64,000 bases of DNA from Alphaproteobacteria bacterium (GCA_021774735.1 JAJFIS010000019.1:224193-288192); one strand, 5' to 3'. Counted from the first letter of the stretch, positions 1-9,211 are shown. The notes: a model not told the origin generated them from the sequence alone. Numbers and translations are program-made.

Positions 1-217
1 TATTCTGGTAGAATCGCGGAAATTGTTGCGAAATGCAACAAACTTTAATCATTGCATTTGAAAAAATAGACAATTAGAGCTTTTTAATAACTATTTGGAA
101 AGAAGCTGAGCATACAGTATTATGCTCGTATCTTAAAAATTTGGCCCTTTTTCTGTAACTAGGGCAATCGGGCATGTAAAATCGGGCTTAATTGACCGGC
201 CGTATTTGGACAGTAGA
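1..217. other. AT-rich leader region without a recognised gene
   Basis: This stretch before the first gene is AT-rich and holds no convincing open reading frame, RNA gene or strong terminator. It probably carries the promoter of the PilZ gene, but I could not assign -35 and -10 boxes with confidence. Confidence 0.4.
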
Positions 218-619
218 ATGAACAGCAACAAAACAGCTGATACTCTTCCTGAAGATAAGACCGATGATGAAAGCGAGCAGGGGTCTGACCGTGGCAGTCG
301 CCTCTATCGTCGCCGGTCCATTCTTTGGCCTGCAAAATTGTGGGTTGGAAAACATGAATTTCAAGCCCAGCTGTGGAATGTGTCTTTGGGCGGCGCTAAA
401 GTACGCGTAGACATTCCTTTGAAAGAAGGCGCGTGCGCTGATATACAAATTCCAGCGAAGAACATTGAATTGCCCACCGAAGTTGTTTGGCAATCAGGGG
501 AGCTTCTTGGGGTAAAGTTTCAATTGGCGCCTGAGCGGATTAAGGACATATTTGATGGCGCGGCCATTATTCTTGGTCTTGATGGTGAAGACAGTTCCGA
601 CGGTGAAGATAATAGCTAA
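218..619 (+). CDS. PilZ domain protein
   Basis: A 133-residue cytoplasmic protein with a PilZ domain, the c-di-GMP binding fold. The first signature is the basic stretch RLYRRRSILWPAKL near residues 28-41, which supplies the RxxxR motif. The second is NVSLGGAKV near residue 60, matching the [D/N]xSxxG motif. An acidic N-terminal tail and an acidic C-terminal tail flank the domain. PilZ proteins of this size are usually stand-alone receptors that act on motility, adhesion or polysaccharide targets; no partner is visible here. I prefer the ATG at 218, although an in-frame TTG lies at 206. The stop overlaps the start of the next gene (TAATG), so the two are probably translated together. Confidence 0.85.
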   Translation: MNSNKTADTLPEDKTDDESEQGSDRGSRLYRRRSILWPAKLWVGKHEFQAQLWNVSLGGAKVRVDIPLKEGACADIQIPAKNIELPTEVVWQSGELLGVKFQLAPERIKDIFDGAAIILGLDGEDSSDGEDNS

Positions 620-960
620 TGCATGAACGTTTGACGACGGCGATGTGGGTTTCAGCTCATATTAAGGTGTGCCATGCTTTGGGAACACCTGCCTTTGTTA
701 TAAACCGAGGCGATTCTGAGCGCGGTGGTCTGCTATTGAAGATTAATCAATTTGCAAGTGGCTGCCAATTATTACAGCCTCAAACCGATATGGACGGCAA
801 CCGCTTTTGGATGGATATTGCCGGGGATAAGGTCTTGGACGAAAAACGGGCCGATGAAATGATCAAAAAGCGTCTAGCATTTGATATGGATTTATGGGTT
901 TTGGAGATTGAGGACGCGGATAGTATCTATGCCCCCGACGCGCCTATAAGCCGGAATTAA
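619..960 (+). CDS. DUF1491 family protein
   Basis: A small protein of 113 residues without signal peptide or membrane segments. Its layout matches the alphaproteobacterial DUF1491 family: an early W-V-S-A segment, a central VINRGDSERGG stretch, and a C-terminal DMDLWVLEIED motif. Nothing is known of its biochemical role, and I do not infer one. The ATG overlaps the stop of the PilZ gene by one base, which points to translational coupling. A gap of about 130 bp then separates it from def. Confidence 0.75.
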   Translation: MHERLTTAMWVSAHIKVCHALGTPAFVINRGDSERGGLLLKINQFASGCQLLQPQTDMDGNRFWMDIAGDKVLDEKRADEMIKKRLAFDMDLWVLEIEDADSIYAPDAPISRN

Positions 961-1092
961 TTTGAAATAAAAATAACTAGATTTGTGCGGCAAAGCTTGA
1001 CCTTTGCGCCATTGCTTCATAGGTAGGTCCCATAAATCTATTTTAAAGGCAACGGTCAAATTATCACTTGAGCCTAGATGAAGAGACACAAT

Positions 1093-1614
1093 ATGGCCCA
1101 ACCGCTTACAATCATTAATGTGCCTGATCCCTTGTTGAAGACCATTTCGCAAGAAGTCTTGCGCGTTGATGATGCGCTGAAAAAGCTGATGGACCAGATG
1201 GCTGAAACTATGTACCGCGCTCCCGGGATTGGGCTTGCGGCTATTCAAGTTTCGGTACCAAAGCGGCTTTTAGTGATTGATACGTCAGATAAAGAAGGTG
1301 AGCAAACGCCTCAATTTTTCATCAACCCCAAGGTTGTTTGGTCCAGTGAGGAAACAAATATCTATAATGAGGGCTGCTTAAGTGTGCCCGAGCATTATGC
1401 CGAGGTCGAGCGACCCGCAGAAATACGTCTTGAGTATTTGGATTATAACGGCGTGCCCCATGTGAGTTTATTTGATGGCTTAGACGCCACATGTTTGCAG
1501 CATGAAATTGATCACCTAGACGGCATTGTATTCATTGATTACTTATCGAAGCTAAAACGCAATATGATTGTAAAAAAAGTGGCGAAAGCCACAAAAGACG
1601 CGGTTGTTTTATAA
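1093..1614 (+). CDS. def: Peptide deformylase
   Basis: Removes the N-terminal formyl group from nascent proteins in the cytoplasm. All three family motifs are present: GIGLAAIQV (motif 1), EGCLSVP (motif 2, with the metal-binding Cys), and HEIDHLDG (motif 3, with two metal-binding His and the catalytic Glu). The product is about 173 residues, normal for the family. An in-frame ATG lies upstream at 1078, but the start at 1093 aligns better with known deformylases, which begin a few residues before the V-P-D-P stretch. It is followed by fmt, whose product adds the formyl group to initiator tRNA, and this def-fmt pairing is very widely conserved. Confidence 0.96.
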   Translation: MAQPLTIINVPDPLLKTISQEVLRVDDALKKLMDQMAETMYRAPGIGLAAIQVSVPKRLLVIDTSDKEGEQTPQFFINPKVVWSSEETNIYNEGCLSVPEHYAEVERPAEIRLEYLDYNGVPHVSLFDGLDATCLQHEIDHLDGIVFIDYLSKLKRNMIVKKVAKATKDAVVL

Positions 1615-1635
1615 AAAGGCCTACAGCGGAGAGAA

Positions 1636-2571
1636 ATGATGCGACTGGCTTTTATGGGCTCTCCAGATTTTGCGGTACCAACGCTTAAGGCGCTTTTGCA
1701 AGCGGGCCATGACATTGCGGCAGTTTACACTCAGCCGCCTGCCCGCGCAGGCCGAGGAAAGAAAGAGCGCATTAGTGCTGTGCATGCTGCGGCTAATGAA
1801 GCAGGGCTGCCGGTTTTTACGCCAATGAACTTTAAGGATGAGATTGAGCGGTCTTCTTTTAAAGCCCTAAAACTAGATGCCGCAGTTGTGGTTGCTTACG
1901 GCCAGATTTTACCGCAGGCAATGTTAGACGCTCCAAAGTTTGGCTGTGTTAATATTCATGCCTCTCTTTTGCCTAGGTGGCGGGGGGCCGCTCCCATTCA
2001 CCGCGCTATCATGGCAGGTGATACCAAGACCGGAATTTCCATCATGCTTATGGAAGCCGGCTTGGATACTGGCCCCGTTTTGCGTGAAGAAGCCATAGCG
2101 ATTAAAGTCACTGATACAACGCAAGATCTGCATGACAATTTGGCGCAGCTGGGTGCAGACCTCATTGGTTCAACATTGCAAGCTTATGTATCAGGTCAAA
2201 TTCAGCCGAAACCTCAAGCTGAGAATGGCATTTGTTATGCGTCTAAAATTGATAAGGCAGAAGCACAAATAAACTGGCAAAAACCAGCTGTAGAAATTGA
2301 CCGGCTGGTGCGGGGCCTGTTTCCTTTCCCGGGCGCGTGGTGCTTGGCTGAGGGTGAGCGGGTGAAAATATTAGGTGGAAAAATAGAGGCGCAGAAGGCC
2401 CATGATGATTTTTCTGCTGTGGGTACGGTGCAACCGGGTGATGGTTTTATTGTGGCAACTGGTGACGGCCTTTACCAAGTGGAAATAATGCAGCGAGCGG
2501 GTAGAGCTCGGATGAAAGTGGCAGATGCATTGCGTGGTTTTGGTCTTGCTTCTGGTACGATATTGAGATGA
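1636..2571 (+). CDS. fmt: Methionyl-tRNA formyltransferase
   Basis: Transfers a formyl group from 10-formyltetrahydrofolate to methionyl-tRNA(fMet) for translation initiation. The N-terminal formyltransferase domain starts with RLAFMGSPDFAVPTL. It contains the catalytic segment HASLLPRWRGAAPIHRAI, with the Asn of the preceding V-N-I-H strand, and the conserved GDTKTGISIM loop. The C-terminal OB-like tRNA-binding domain follows from about residue 205. At 311 residues it has the usual length. Two adjacent ATG codons (1636 and 1639) follow a GGAGA ribosome-binding site; either could be used. It lies 21 bp after def and 3 bp before truA, so the three genes are probably one operon. Confidence 0.97.
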   Translation: MMRLAFMGSPDFAVPTLKALLQAGHDIAAVYTQPPARAGRGKKERISAVHAAANEAGLPVFTPMNFKDEIERSSFKALKLDAAVVVAYGQILPQAMLDAPKFGCVNIHASLLPRWRGAAPIHRAIMAGDTKTGISIMLMEAGLDTGPVLREEAIAIKVTDTTQDLHDNLAQLGADLIGSTLQAYVSGQIQPKPQAENGICYASKIDKAEAQINWQKPAVEIDRLVRGLFPFPGAWCLAEGERVKILGGKIEAQKAHDDFSAVGTVQPGDGFIVATGDGLYQVEIMQRAGRARMKVADALRGFGLASGTILR

Positions 2572-2574
2572 CAT

Positions 2575-3312
2575 ATGCAGCGGTTTAAACTCACTATTGA
2601 ATATGACGGACGACCCTTTTCGGGCTGGCAAATGCAAAAGAATGCGGTGACAGTTCAGCAAGTTATGGAAGAGGCGGTCCATTCAATTTGCGGTGAGAAT
2701 ATTCGCGTATTTGGCTCTGGCCGTACGGACGCTGGCGTTCACGCCTTGGGCCAAGTGGCGCATTTGGATATGGAAAAAGTCATTAAGGCTGACCGGTTAA
2801 TGGGGGGGATGAATTTTTATCTCCGGCGTTATCCGGTGGCCGTATTAGCTTGCAAAGAGGTTAGTGATGATTTCGACGCCCGTTTTTCTTCTCTGAAACG
2901 CCACTATATTTACCGAATATTGAACCGGCGCGCCCCGGCGGCGGTTAGGCGCGGCTTGGTGTGGCATGTGCCGGTACCGCTGAATGCTGACGCTATGCAA
3001 GACGCTGCGCAAGTGTTGGTTGGCCATCATGACTTCACTACTTTTCGGGCGGTTCAATGCCAATCAAAAAGTCCGAAAAAAACCTTGGATAAACTAGAGG
3101 TTATCAGGCAGGGGGAAGATATAACGGTTCATGCTTCCGCGCGTAGTTTTTTGCACCACCAAGTGCGCTCAATGGTGGGTACGCTTAAATTAGTAGGGGA
3201 AGGGAAATGGACGAAAGCGGATGTAGCAATGGCCCTTGCAGCGCGGGACCGGCAAGAACTAGGGTTGAATGCCCCACCTGATGGGCTATATTTTGTCCGC
3301 GTTGAATATTAA
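2575..3312 (+). CDS. truA: tRNA pseudouridine(38-40) synthase TruA
   Basis: Converts uridines 38-40 of the tRNA anticodon arm to pseudouridine. The catalytic Asp lies in the motif GSGRTDAGVHALGQ near residues 49-62. The N-terminal EYDGRPFSGWQ and the SFLHHQVRSMVG segment of the second domain are also typical. At 245 residues it is full length. It starts three bases after the fmt stop and closes the def-fmt-truA set. It is convergent with ptsN, with only 13 bp between the two stop codons and no obvious terminator hairpin. Confidence 0.96.
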   Translation: MQRFKLTIEYDGRPFSGWQMQKNAVTVQQVMEEAVHSICGENIRVFGSGRTDAGVHALGQVAHLDMEKVIKADRLMGGMNFYLRRYPVAVLACKEVSDDFDARFSSLKRHYIYRILNRRAPAAVRRGLVWHVPVPLNADAMQDAAQVLVGHHDFTTFRAVQCQSKSPKKTLDKLEVIRQGEDITVHASARSFLHHQVRSMVGTLKLVGEGKWTKADVAMALAARDRQELGLNAPPDGLYFVRVEY

Positions 3313-3325
3313 ATATATAATGTGA

Positions 3326-3787
3326 TTAGGCGGCATTGGCGGTGGGTGATGCCATTAAGCTAAACATTGTTTCTGCATTTGATGCCCCCCGTAAGCGGGT
3401 GCAAATTTCCCCGTCACGCAGCAGACGGGATACACGGGCTAATGCTTTTAAGTGATTGGCCCCAGCGTCTTCCCCCGTAAGCAGTAAACAAATTAGGTCA
3501 ACAGGGGCATCATCAACTGAATCAAACTCTACAGGAGCAGATAAGCGCGCAAAGACCCCAATAATTTTATCAAGGCCATTAATGCGGGCATGGGGGATAG
3601 CAATGCCACCCCCAACACCGGTACTGCCTAATTTTTCCCGCTGCATAAGCGCGTCAAAAACATCGGCCTCATCAAGGTCCGCAAGGGGTGCCGCATAAGC
3701 GGACAGCTGTTGCAGCGCCTGCTTTTTGCAGCTGACCCGTAGGTCAGGTAAAATATGCTCAGGTAAAATAATCTGGTTAAGTTCCAT
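3326..3787 (-). CDS. ptsN: Nitrogen PTS EIIA component
   Basis: The EIIA-Ntr protein of the nitrogen phosphotransferase relay, about 153 residues and cytoplasmic. The phosphorylated His lies in the motif GIAIPHARI. In Proteobacteria it receives phosphate from PtsP and NPr and regulates potassium transport and other targets rather than importing sugar. I chose the ATG at 3787 (M-E-L-N-Q-I), because the longer frame adds 14 residues that do not fit the family. It is the last gene of the rpoN-hpf-ptsN arrangement and lies 66 bp after hpf. Confidence 0.93.
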   Translation of the reverse strand: MELNQIILPEHILPDLRVSCKKQALQQLSAYAAPLADLDEADVFDALMQREKLGSTGVGGGIAIPHARINGLDKIIGVFARLSAPVEFDSVDDAPVDLICLLLTGEDAGANHLKALARVSRLLRDGEICTRLRGASNAETMFSLMASPTANAA

Positions 3788-3853
3788 ATATGTAATAGAC
3801 AGATGCAGCAGCCTTTGCCCGAAAGACATTGTTGGCTGCTGTCTGGTTATCCC

Positions 3854-4441
3854 TTATGCGTTTTCGGCGTTTGGAGAAAGCCAACCAATATTGCCGTCTT
3901 CGCGTTTATAAACCACTTCCAATCCATCATGCTTGCTATTACGAAACATAAAGACAGGAACATCGGCCAGGTCCATCATCATCACGGCGTCACTTACTGT
4001 AACGCGGGGGATAGTCATTTTGGTCTCGGCGATAATCAGAGGCTGGTCGCTAAGTTCAGCGGCGGCCTCATTTGTGTCCTCATCGCTTTCAGGCATAAGG
4101 ACAGAATTACGCGCAAGTTCCAAAACCACATCTCGGTCTGGCACATGGTGGTGGTTCTTAATGCGTCGTTTGTATCGACGCAACTGTTTTTCTACACGCT
4201 CAGAAGCATCTTCAAAGCTTGCATAGGGGTCTTTAGCCTCTCCGCGACTTTGAAGTTTAATACCTTGATTGGGATGTAGGGTGACATCCACTCGGTAGCT
4301 ATGGCCTTCTTTATTTAACGTAACGTCAGCATTGATAGATCGGTTGAAATATTTATCGGCGATGGAGTTAAGTCGGTCTTCAATATGTGTGGTAAGAGCT
4401 TCACCTACATTGATTTTTCGTCCGGTAACATTGATATCCAT
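3854..4441 (-). CDS. hpf: Long-form ribosome hibernation promoting factor
   Basis: Binds the 30S subunit and promotes formation of inactive 100S ribosome dimers in stationary phase. The N-terminal S30AE domain (MDINVTGRKINVGEALTTHI, residues 1-20, continuing to about 105) is followed by a linker. A C-terminal dimerisation domain then runs from about residue 135, ending in the typical D-G-N-I-G-W-L-S-P. The length of 195 residues marks the long form. The ATG at 4441 has a good AAGGAAA ribosome-binding site on the minus strand, while the 15-residue longer frame has none. It sits between rpoN and ptsN, the conserved order in Proteobacteria. Confidence 0.95.
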   Translation of the reverse strand: MDINVTGRKINVGEALTTHIEDRLNSIADKYFNRSINADVTLNKEGHSYRVDVTLHPNQGIKLQSRGEAKDPYASFEDASERVEKQLRRYKRRIKNHHHVPDRDVVLELARNSVLMPESDEDTNEAAAELSDQPLIIAETKMTIPRVTVSDAVMMMDLADVPVFMFRNSKHDGLEVVYKREDGNIGWLSPNAENA

Positions 4442-4710
4442 GGTATGCCAATTTTCCTTCTTTTGGCTGACGGCATGGGGTGCCAACAGCGATTATGGGC
4501 ACTGGGCCCAAGGGGGGCTGAAAAATATGATTCACCAGAATGGTTGAGGCATATTTTCCTATGAGTTAATCATTGCGACTAACAGATTAATAATATCATA
4601 AATTATTAATTTAGGTAGGGGTTGACATTGATTTTTCGTAAAGAAATGTAAATAATATTTTCGCAATACGCCACATAATCAAGATTTAGTGGTTAACAGT
4701 GCAAAAAATA
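4442..4710. other. AT-rich gap between rpoN and hpf
   Basis: About 270 bp, very AT-rich, and the probable site of an hpf promoter. I see several overlapping AT-rich -10-like sequences on the minus strand but cannot choose among them. A TTGACA also occurs on the plus strand near 4622; it faces the end of rpoN and serves no plus-strand gene. Confidence 0.4.
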
Positions 4711-6270
4711 CTATAAAGCCATATTTTTGATTCGCCGCCGCTGCACTGATGATGGAATGCGCATTGATTCGCGGTATTTAGCAACGGTACGTCTAGCTAT
4801 ATCGATGCCTTCATCAACCAACAGAGCAACAATTTTATCGTCGGATAGAATTTTCTTCGGCGGTTCATTATCGATAAGCTCGCGGATGCGGTCTCTAACC
4901 GCTTCAGCGCTGTGGGCATCGCCACCATCAGCCGCTGATATGGCCGAGGTGAAGAAATATTTCAGCTCAAACATGCCGCGCGGAGTTGCCATAAACTTGC
5001 CGCTCGTAACCCTTGAAACTGTAGATTCGTGCATTTCAATTTCGTCGGCAATTTCTTTGAGAGTTAAAGGCTTCAGGTGACGGACACCATACTCAAAGAA
5101 AGCCTCTTGATATTTCAATAATTCGCTCGACACTTTTAGAATTGTTTTAGCCCGCTGATCCAAGGCTTTAACGAGCCAATTAGCATTTGTAACGCATTCA
5201 CTAATGAAGGATTTCGCTTCCTTACCGGTTGCCGTTTCGTTCAACTCTGCCAGATAATGGTTGTTCATCAATACCCGTGGCAGAGTGTCTGAATTCAGCT
5301 CCACGGTCCAAAGTCCCGATGCATTTTTAAAGACAAACACATCAGGGATTACCGGCGCAGCTACGCCGCCACCAAAGGCAAGTCCTGGCTTAGGGTCAAG
5401 CTCGCGAATTTCCCGGGTCATGTCAGTAAGGTCTTCGCTGTCGACGCCGCAAAGGCGCTTTAGAGTTGTCATTTCGCGTTTAGCTAGGAGCGGAAGGTTT
5501 TCAATGAGCATCTGCATGGCGGGGTCAAACCGGTCGCGTTCTATTAGCTGAATGGCCAAACACTCGCTGAGCGAACGGGCAAACACACCAGCGGGCTCTA
5601 GTGTTTGCATAGCTCCTAAAACCGCTTCAACATCCTCAACATCACAGCCCAAACGTTCAGGAATTTCATCGGCTGCATCGCTGTCTATATAACCAGATTC
5701 GTCAACCAAATCGATCAAATGCATCGCTATCAGACGGTCCCCCGGATCTGATAGGGTCACAGTCATTTGCCGGGTCAGATAATCTTGCAGATTTTCTTCA
5801 CCTTCCAGAGTTTGTTCCAGTGTTCGGTCATCGGCGGAAGGCCCAACGCCGCGCACACTGCCAGCTATCTCGGGTGCCCCAGATGGACCATCGCTGCCAA
5901 CACGGTCAGAAACAGCATCATTATTAAAGACATTATTTTCCATATTGGCGTCAAGCGCGGCGTCATTACCGCTGCTACTATCACCCATGTTGGTTAAGGC
6001 TTGATCAGCTGTCATGGCTTGGTCACCAATATCGGGTAAGGCCTCTTCACTGCCGCCAGTAATTTTCCCATCTTGAGCGTCAGCTTGGTCGGGCTCTGCA
6101 ACCCCTGTAGTTTCGCTGACCTCCAAAAGTGGGTTACTTTCCACCTCTTGGGCAACAAAGTCGACAAGTTCAAGATTGTTAAGTTGGAGAAGCTTAATCG
6201 CCTGCTGCAGCTGAGGGGTCATGACCAGCTGTTGGGATTGTCTTAAATCTAGGCGCGGCGTTAAGGCCAT
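4711..6270 (-). CDS. rpoN: RNA polymerase sigma-54 factor
   Basis: Alternative sigma factor that recognises -24/-12 promoters and needs an enhancer-binding ATPase. The Gln-rich activator-interacting region lies at residues 8-30 (RQSQQLVMTPQLQQAIKLLQ). An acidic, low-complexity region II follows, roughly 45-145. Then come the core-binding domain, a helix-turn-helix near residue 400, and the C-terminal RpoN box ARRTVAKYRE. At 519 residues it is full length. It follows lptB with 21 bp between them, the standard alphaproteobacterial arrangement, and hpf and ptsN follow it. Confidence 0.96.
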   Translation of the reverse strand: MALTPRLDLRQSQQLVMTPQLQQAIKLLQLNNLELVDFVAQEVESNPLLEVSETTGVAEPDQADAQDGKITGGSEEALPDIGDQAMTADQALTNMGDSSSGNDAALDANMENNVFNNDAVSDRVGSDGPSGAPEIAGSVRGVGPSADDRTLEQTLEGEENLQDYLTRQMTVTLSDPGDRLIAMHLIDLVDESGYIDSDAADEIPERLGCDVEDVEAVLGAMQTLEPAGVFARSLSECLAIQLIERDRFDPAMQMLIENLPLLAKREMTTLKRLCGVDSEDLTDMTREIRELDPKPGLAFGGGVAAPVIPDVFVFKNASGLWTVELNSDTLPRVLMNNHYLAELNETATGKEAKSFISECVTNANWLVKALDQRAKTILKVSSELLKYQEAFFEYGVRHLKPLTLKEIADEIEMHESTVSRVTSGKFMATPRGMFELKYFFTSAISAADGGDAHSAEAVRDRIRELIDNEPPKKILSDDKIVALLVDEGIDIARRTVAKYRESMRIPSSVQRRRIKNMAL

Positions 6271-6291
6271 TTAGGCGCAATCTTTCTTATG

Positions 6292-7098
6292 TTAAAGTGA
6301 AAAATTATCCCCCAGATATACGCGGCGTACATCTGGGCTTTTTAAAACTTCATCGGGCTTGCCTTCAAACAAAACATTGCCGTCATAAATAATGTAAGCG
6401 CGGTCAATTATATCAAGGGTTTCGCGCACGTTATGGTCAGTGATCAAAACCCCAATACCTCGCTCTTTTAGATGTTTAGTCAGATCCCGGATGTCCGCAA
6501 TGGCGATAGGGTCAATGCCGGCGAAGGGTTCATCTAATAATATAAAAGCGGGACGAGCTGCCAATGAACGTGCGATTTCGCAGCGGCGACGCTCCCCCCC
6601 CGATAGGGCCAGCGCGGGTGTGTCACGCAAATGGGTTATGGAAAATTCATCCAAAAGTTCATCGAGCATGGCGTTGCGTAACTTGCGGTCTTTTTCGACC
6701 ACCTCAAGCACTGCGATTATATTTTCACTGACAGTCATACCACGGAAGATGGAAGTTTCTTGTGGTAAGTATCCTATACCCATGCGGGCACGACGATACA
6801 TGGGCAGGGCTGTAATATCATGGTTGTCTAATTGTACGCGGCCATTATCAGGGGCGACGAGACCGGTTAGCATATAAAAACAGGTAGTTTTTCCTGCCCC
6901 ATTCGGGCCGAGAAGGCCAACGACCTCGCCTCGGTTTACTTCCAGCGAGACGTCTTTGATAATGTCGCGCCCACCATAAGACTTGGCGATGCCATATGCC
7001 GCCAGACAGCCTGAAAAAGGGGCACTATCAATATCCACCGCAGCGTCATTAGCGGGAGTGGTTTCACTGTCCATATGCTGTGTTTTTCTTTTCGTCAT
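6292..7098 (-). CDS. lptB: LPS export ABC transporter ATP-binding protein LptB
   Basis: The cytoplasmic ATPase that powers LPS extraction from the inner membrane with LptF/LptG. Visible motifs are Walker A GPNGAGKTT, the signature LSGGERRRCEIARSLA, Walker B FILLDEPFAGIDP and the switch His in L-I-T-D-H-N. The N-terminal 35 or so residues before the ABC domain are an extension often seen in alphaproteobacteria. The ATG at 7098 is preferred over an in-frame TTG at 7110; a further ATG at 7074 is possible. It lies 225 bp downstream of lptA, so an additional promoter is possible. Confidence 0.95.
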   Translation of the reverse strand: MTKRKTQHMDSETTPANDAAVDIDSAPFSGCLAAYGIAKSYGGRDIIKDVSLEVNRGEVVGLLGPNGAGKTTCFYMLTGLVAPDNGRVQLDNHDITALPMYRRARMGIGYLPQETSIFRGMTVSENIIAVLEVVEKDRKLRNAMLDELLDEFSITHLRDTPALALSGGERRRCEIARSLAARPAFILLDEPFAGIDPIAIADIRDLTKHLKERGIGVLITDHNVRETLDIIDRAYIIYDGNVLFEGKPDEVLKSPDVRRVYLGDNFSL

Positions 7099-7323
7099 AT
7101 ATCTATTCAACCTGTCAAAGATTAGAGAATCCTTAACGGCCCTGTAAATTGGCGCATTTCCTGCATAAACATATCTATGTTAATCATGAAAGCAATGGTT
7201 TGGCTAGCGCTATTGATAAAAAGGTAAAATAACAACACATTACTAGACTTGATTCAGTCAGTTTTATCAAACAGTTGCACGTTTTGTTCAACCGTTGGAT
7301 ATTTTATGTGCTTTGGCGGTGGC

Positions 7324-7863
7324 CTAATCAGATGTCTTTTCTTCGCCGGTGTCTTTTTTGGGAACTTTGAAGGATCCACGCACTCGGCCTTTGTTACCAC
7401 CACCATCAAGCTTGGTGATTCCAGTGATCAAATTTAATTCCATGTGGGTGCCGGTTAAAACGGTATCACCGCGCACAATGCGGACATTGCCGCCTAGCGT
7501 TATCAGGCTATGTTCCACATCATAAATACCCCATTCGCTGGTTATTTCTTCTACTGAAGAGGTAACAGATACATTGCCATTAATATCAAGACGGTTAAAG
7601 GTTGGGTTATCATTACCCTCCTCCATTTTATAAAATGCTGTCAGAGTTTGGCATTTTAAAGTCATGCCCCCTTGGATGATTTCCACATGGCCATTGAAAA
7701 GTGCTCGGCCATCTTTTTGTTGAAGCTCCCAGTGATCAGCGGCAATATCAAGCGGTTGTTCTGGGTCATGGTCTTTAAAGCTTGAAACCTGTTGAGCCAG
7801 TGTTGAGGCAGAAGCCACGGCCATGAGAAATACAGCGAAAAGGGTCGATATAATGGAGCGCAT
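7324..7863 (-). CDS. lptA: LptA/OstA family LPS transport protein
   Basis: Periplasmic bridge protein that carries LPS from LptC to the outer-membrane LptD complex. A signal peptide covers the first 23 or so residues (hydrophobic I-I-S-T-L-F-A-V-F-L-M-A-V-A, cleaved near L-A-Q-Q). The OstA-like beta-jellyroll repeats follow, with DIAADHWELQQKDGRALF and GNVRIVRGDTVLTG. The C-terminus is basic and polar. The ATG at 7863 overlaps the lptC stop (TGATG); a GTG one codon upstream is also possible. About 180 residues is normal. Confidence 0.9.
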   Translation of the reverse strand: MRSIISTLFAVFLMAVASASTLAQQVSSFKDHDPEQPLDIAADHWELQQKDGRALFNGHVEIIQGGMTLKCQTLTAFYKMEEGNDNPTFNRLDINGNVSVTSSVEEITSEWGIYDVEHSLITLGGNVRIVRGDTVLTGTHMELNLITGITKLDGGGNKGRVRGSFKVPKKDTGEEKTSD

Positions 7864-8573
7864 CACGGGGTATCTTTCTTGGCTAATTTGGGGGCTGTAT
7901 GGGTTCTATTCGGGGTGATATGCAGGCGGACCCTGCCATTGAAATGGGCGATGGTACGGCGTAGGTCAATCGAAAGGCTATCGGCGCGCATGGTACCAAT
8001 GGGGGTCGTGCCCGTAACCCCACCGTCGCTTGAGGCTGTGCGATCTTTCAGGTTAATCAGAGCACTGTTTAGGGTCAGGCTATAGCCTGTATCGGTAACA
8101 AAGGAGACCGGACCCGCAATTGATAACTTGGAGTTTTCTGTTTCAAAGACACCCTTTTCCGCTTTAATTGATGCATTGGTGCCCGGTTCGGTTTCCATTA
8201 CGGCTGTAATATTGGTCAAGCGAATTGTTGGCGCAGTTGGGTGGTCTTGCACCCCAGTGAGAGCCCTAACCTCAAAGGGGCGATCTTGATTGTCAGTACC
8301 ACTATAATGTAGACCTTGCATATGTACTTGGTCACCCGTTCGGGCCACATCGTCGTGGGACAGGGTAAAGCTGACTTCTTTTTGGACGAGTAGCGGCCAG
8401 AGCATGGTCAACAGTGCAAATATGACCGCAACTACTGGCAGAGCTCGCTGCATTAAATTCACAAAACCGTCCCAGCGACCGTCATTGGTAGCAAGGCTAC
8501 TCGGTAGCAAGGCGTTGCGGGCCTGCTCTCGGGCGTCCTCTAAGCTGGAATAATGGTCAGCAGTTTGGCTCAT
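7863..8573 (-). CDS. lptC: LPS export system protein LptC
   Basis: Single-pass inner-membrane protein of the Lpt machine. It has a cytoplasmic N-terminus of about 48 residues, one membrane helix near 49-67 (V-V-A-V-I-F-A-L-L-T-M-L-W-P-L-L-V), and a periplasmic LptC/OstA-like domain. Sequence conservation is low, as is usual for LptC, so the call rests on the architecture plus its position between rnd and lptA. The stop overlaps the lptA start, showing translational coupling. At 236 residues it is within the alphaproteobacterial range. Confidence 0.88.
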   Translation of the reverse strand: MSQTADHYSSLEDAREQARNALLPSSLATNDGRWDGFVNLMQRALPVVAVIFALLTMLWPLLVQKEVSFTLSHDDVARTGDQVHMQGLHYSGTDNQDRPFEVRALTGVQDHPTAPTIRLTNITAVMETEPGTNASIKAEKGVFETENSKLSIAGPVSFVTDTGYSLTLNSALINLKDRTASSDGGVTGTTPIGTMRADSLSIDLRRTIAHFNGRVRLHITPNRTHTAPKLAKKDTP

Positions 8574-8599
8574 GGGGTCTGGGTCCTGGCGTTAGCGGA

Positions 8600-9211
8600 T
8601 CAGTGGGAGAAAATATCAGTGGCACCAAAACCCTGTAGATCAAGGGCTGTGCGCACGGCCAAGAAGTTAAAGGCGGCATGGGCTGCGTCGGTACGCCCTT
8701 CGCGAGCCAGCATAATATCCAGCTTAGCTTTTAGTTGGTGCAAATAAAGCACGTCAGAGGCCGCATAGGTCTTTTGTTCTTCGCTAATGGTGTCTGCACC
8801 CCAATCACTGCTTTGTTGCTGCTTGTCCAAGGTGACGCCAGCCAATTCGCGGCACAGGTCTTTCAGGCCGTGACGGTCAGTATAGGTGCGGACAAGTTTT
8901 GAAGCGATTTTGGTGCAATATATCGGTGCAGTGTCAACCCCCAAATATTGGTGCAACACAGCTACATCGAAGCGGGCATAATGAAATATTTTTAAAATAT
9001 CAGGGTCGGCCATTAAAGCTTTTAAGTTGGGTGCATCATAAGCACCAGCTCTAAAGCGCACCAAATGCGCGTCCCCATCACCGCTGCTTAGCTGTACAAC
9101 ACATAAGCGGTCACGGTGAGGATTTAGGCCCATAGTTTCGCTATCAACCGCAACGCTGGTGCCAAAGTTTAAACCTGCGGGAAGGTCGCCTTCATAAAAA
9201 TGGATGGCCAT
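8600..9211 (-). CDS. rnd: Ribonuclease D-like 3'-5' exonuclease
   Basis: A short RNase D of about 203 residues that holds the DEDD exonuclease domain but no HRDC domains. Motifs are VAVDSETMGL (Exo I), IFHYARFDVAVL (Exo II) and Y-A-A-S-D-V-L-Y-L (Exo III, DEDDy type). It probably trims stable RNA 3' ends. The ATG at 9211 has an AGGAG ribosome-binding site; the longer frame from 9334 adds 41 residues with a hydrophobic run that does not fit this cytoplasmic enzyme. Its place upstream of lptC is typical for alphaproteobacteria. Confidence 0.9.
   Translation of the reverse strand: MAIHFYEGDLPAGLNFGTSVAVDSETMGLNPHRDRLCVVQLSSGDGDAHLVRFRAGAYDAPNLKALMADPDILKIFHYARFDVAVLHQYLGVDTAPIYCTKIASKLVRTYTDRHGLKDLCRELAGVTLDKQQQSSDWGADTISEEQKTYAASDVLYLHQLKAKLDIMLAREGRTDAAHAAFNFLAVRTALDLQGFGATDIFSH

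Noticed and set aside
4619..4660. TTGACA and AT-rich box on the plus strand between hpf and rpoN
   Set aside because: It would drive transcription antisense into rpoN with no plus-strand gene to serve, and the -10 match is poor; chance similarity in AT-rich DNA is more likely.
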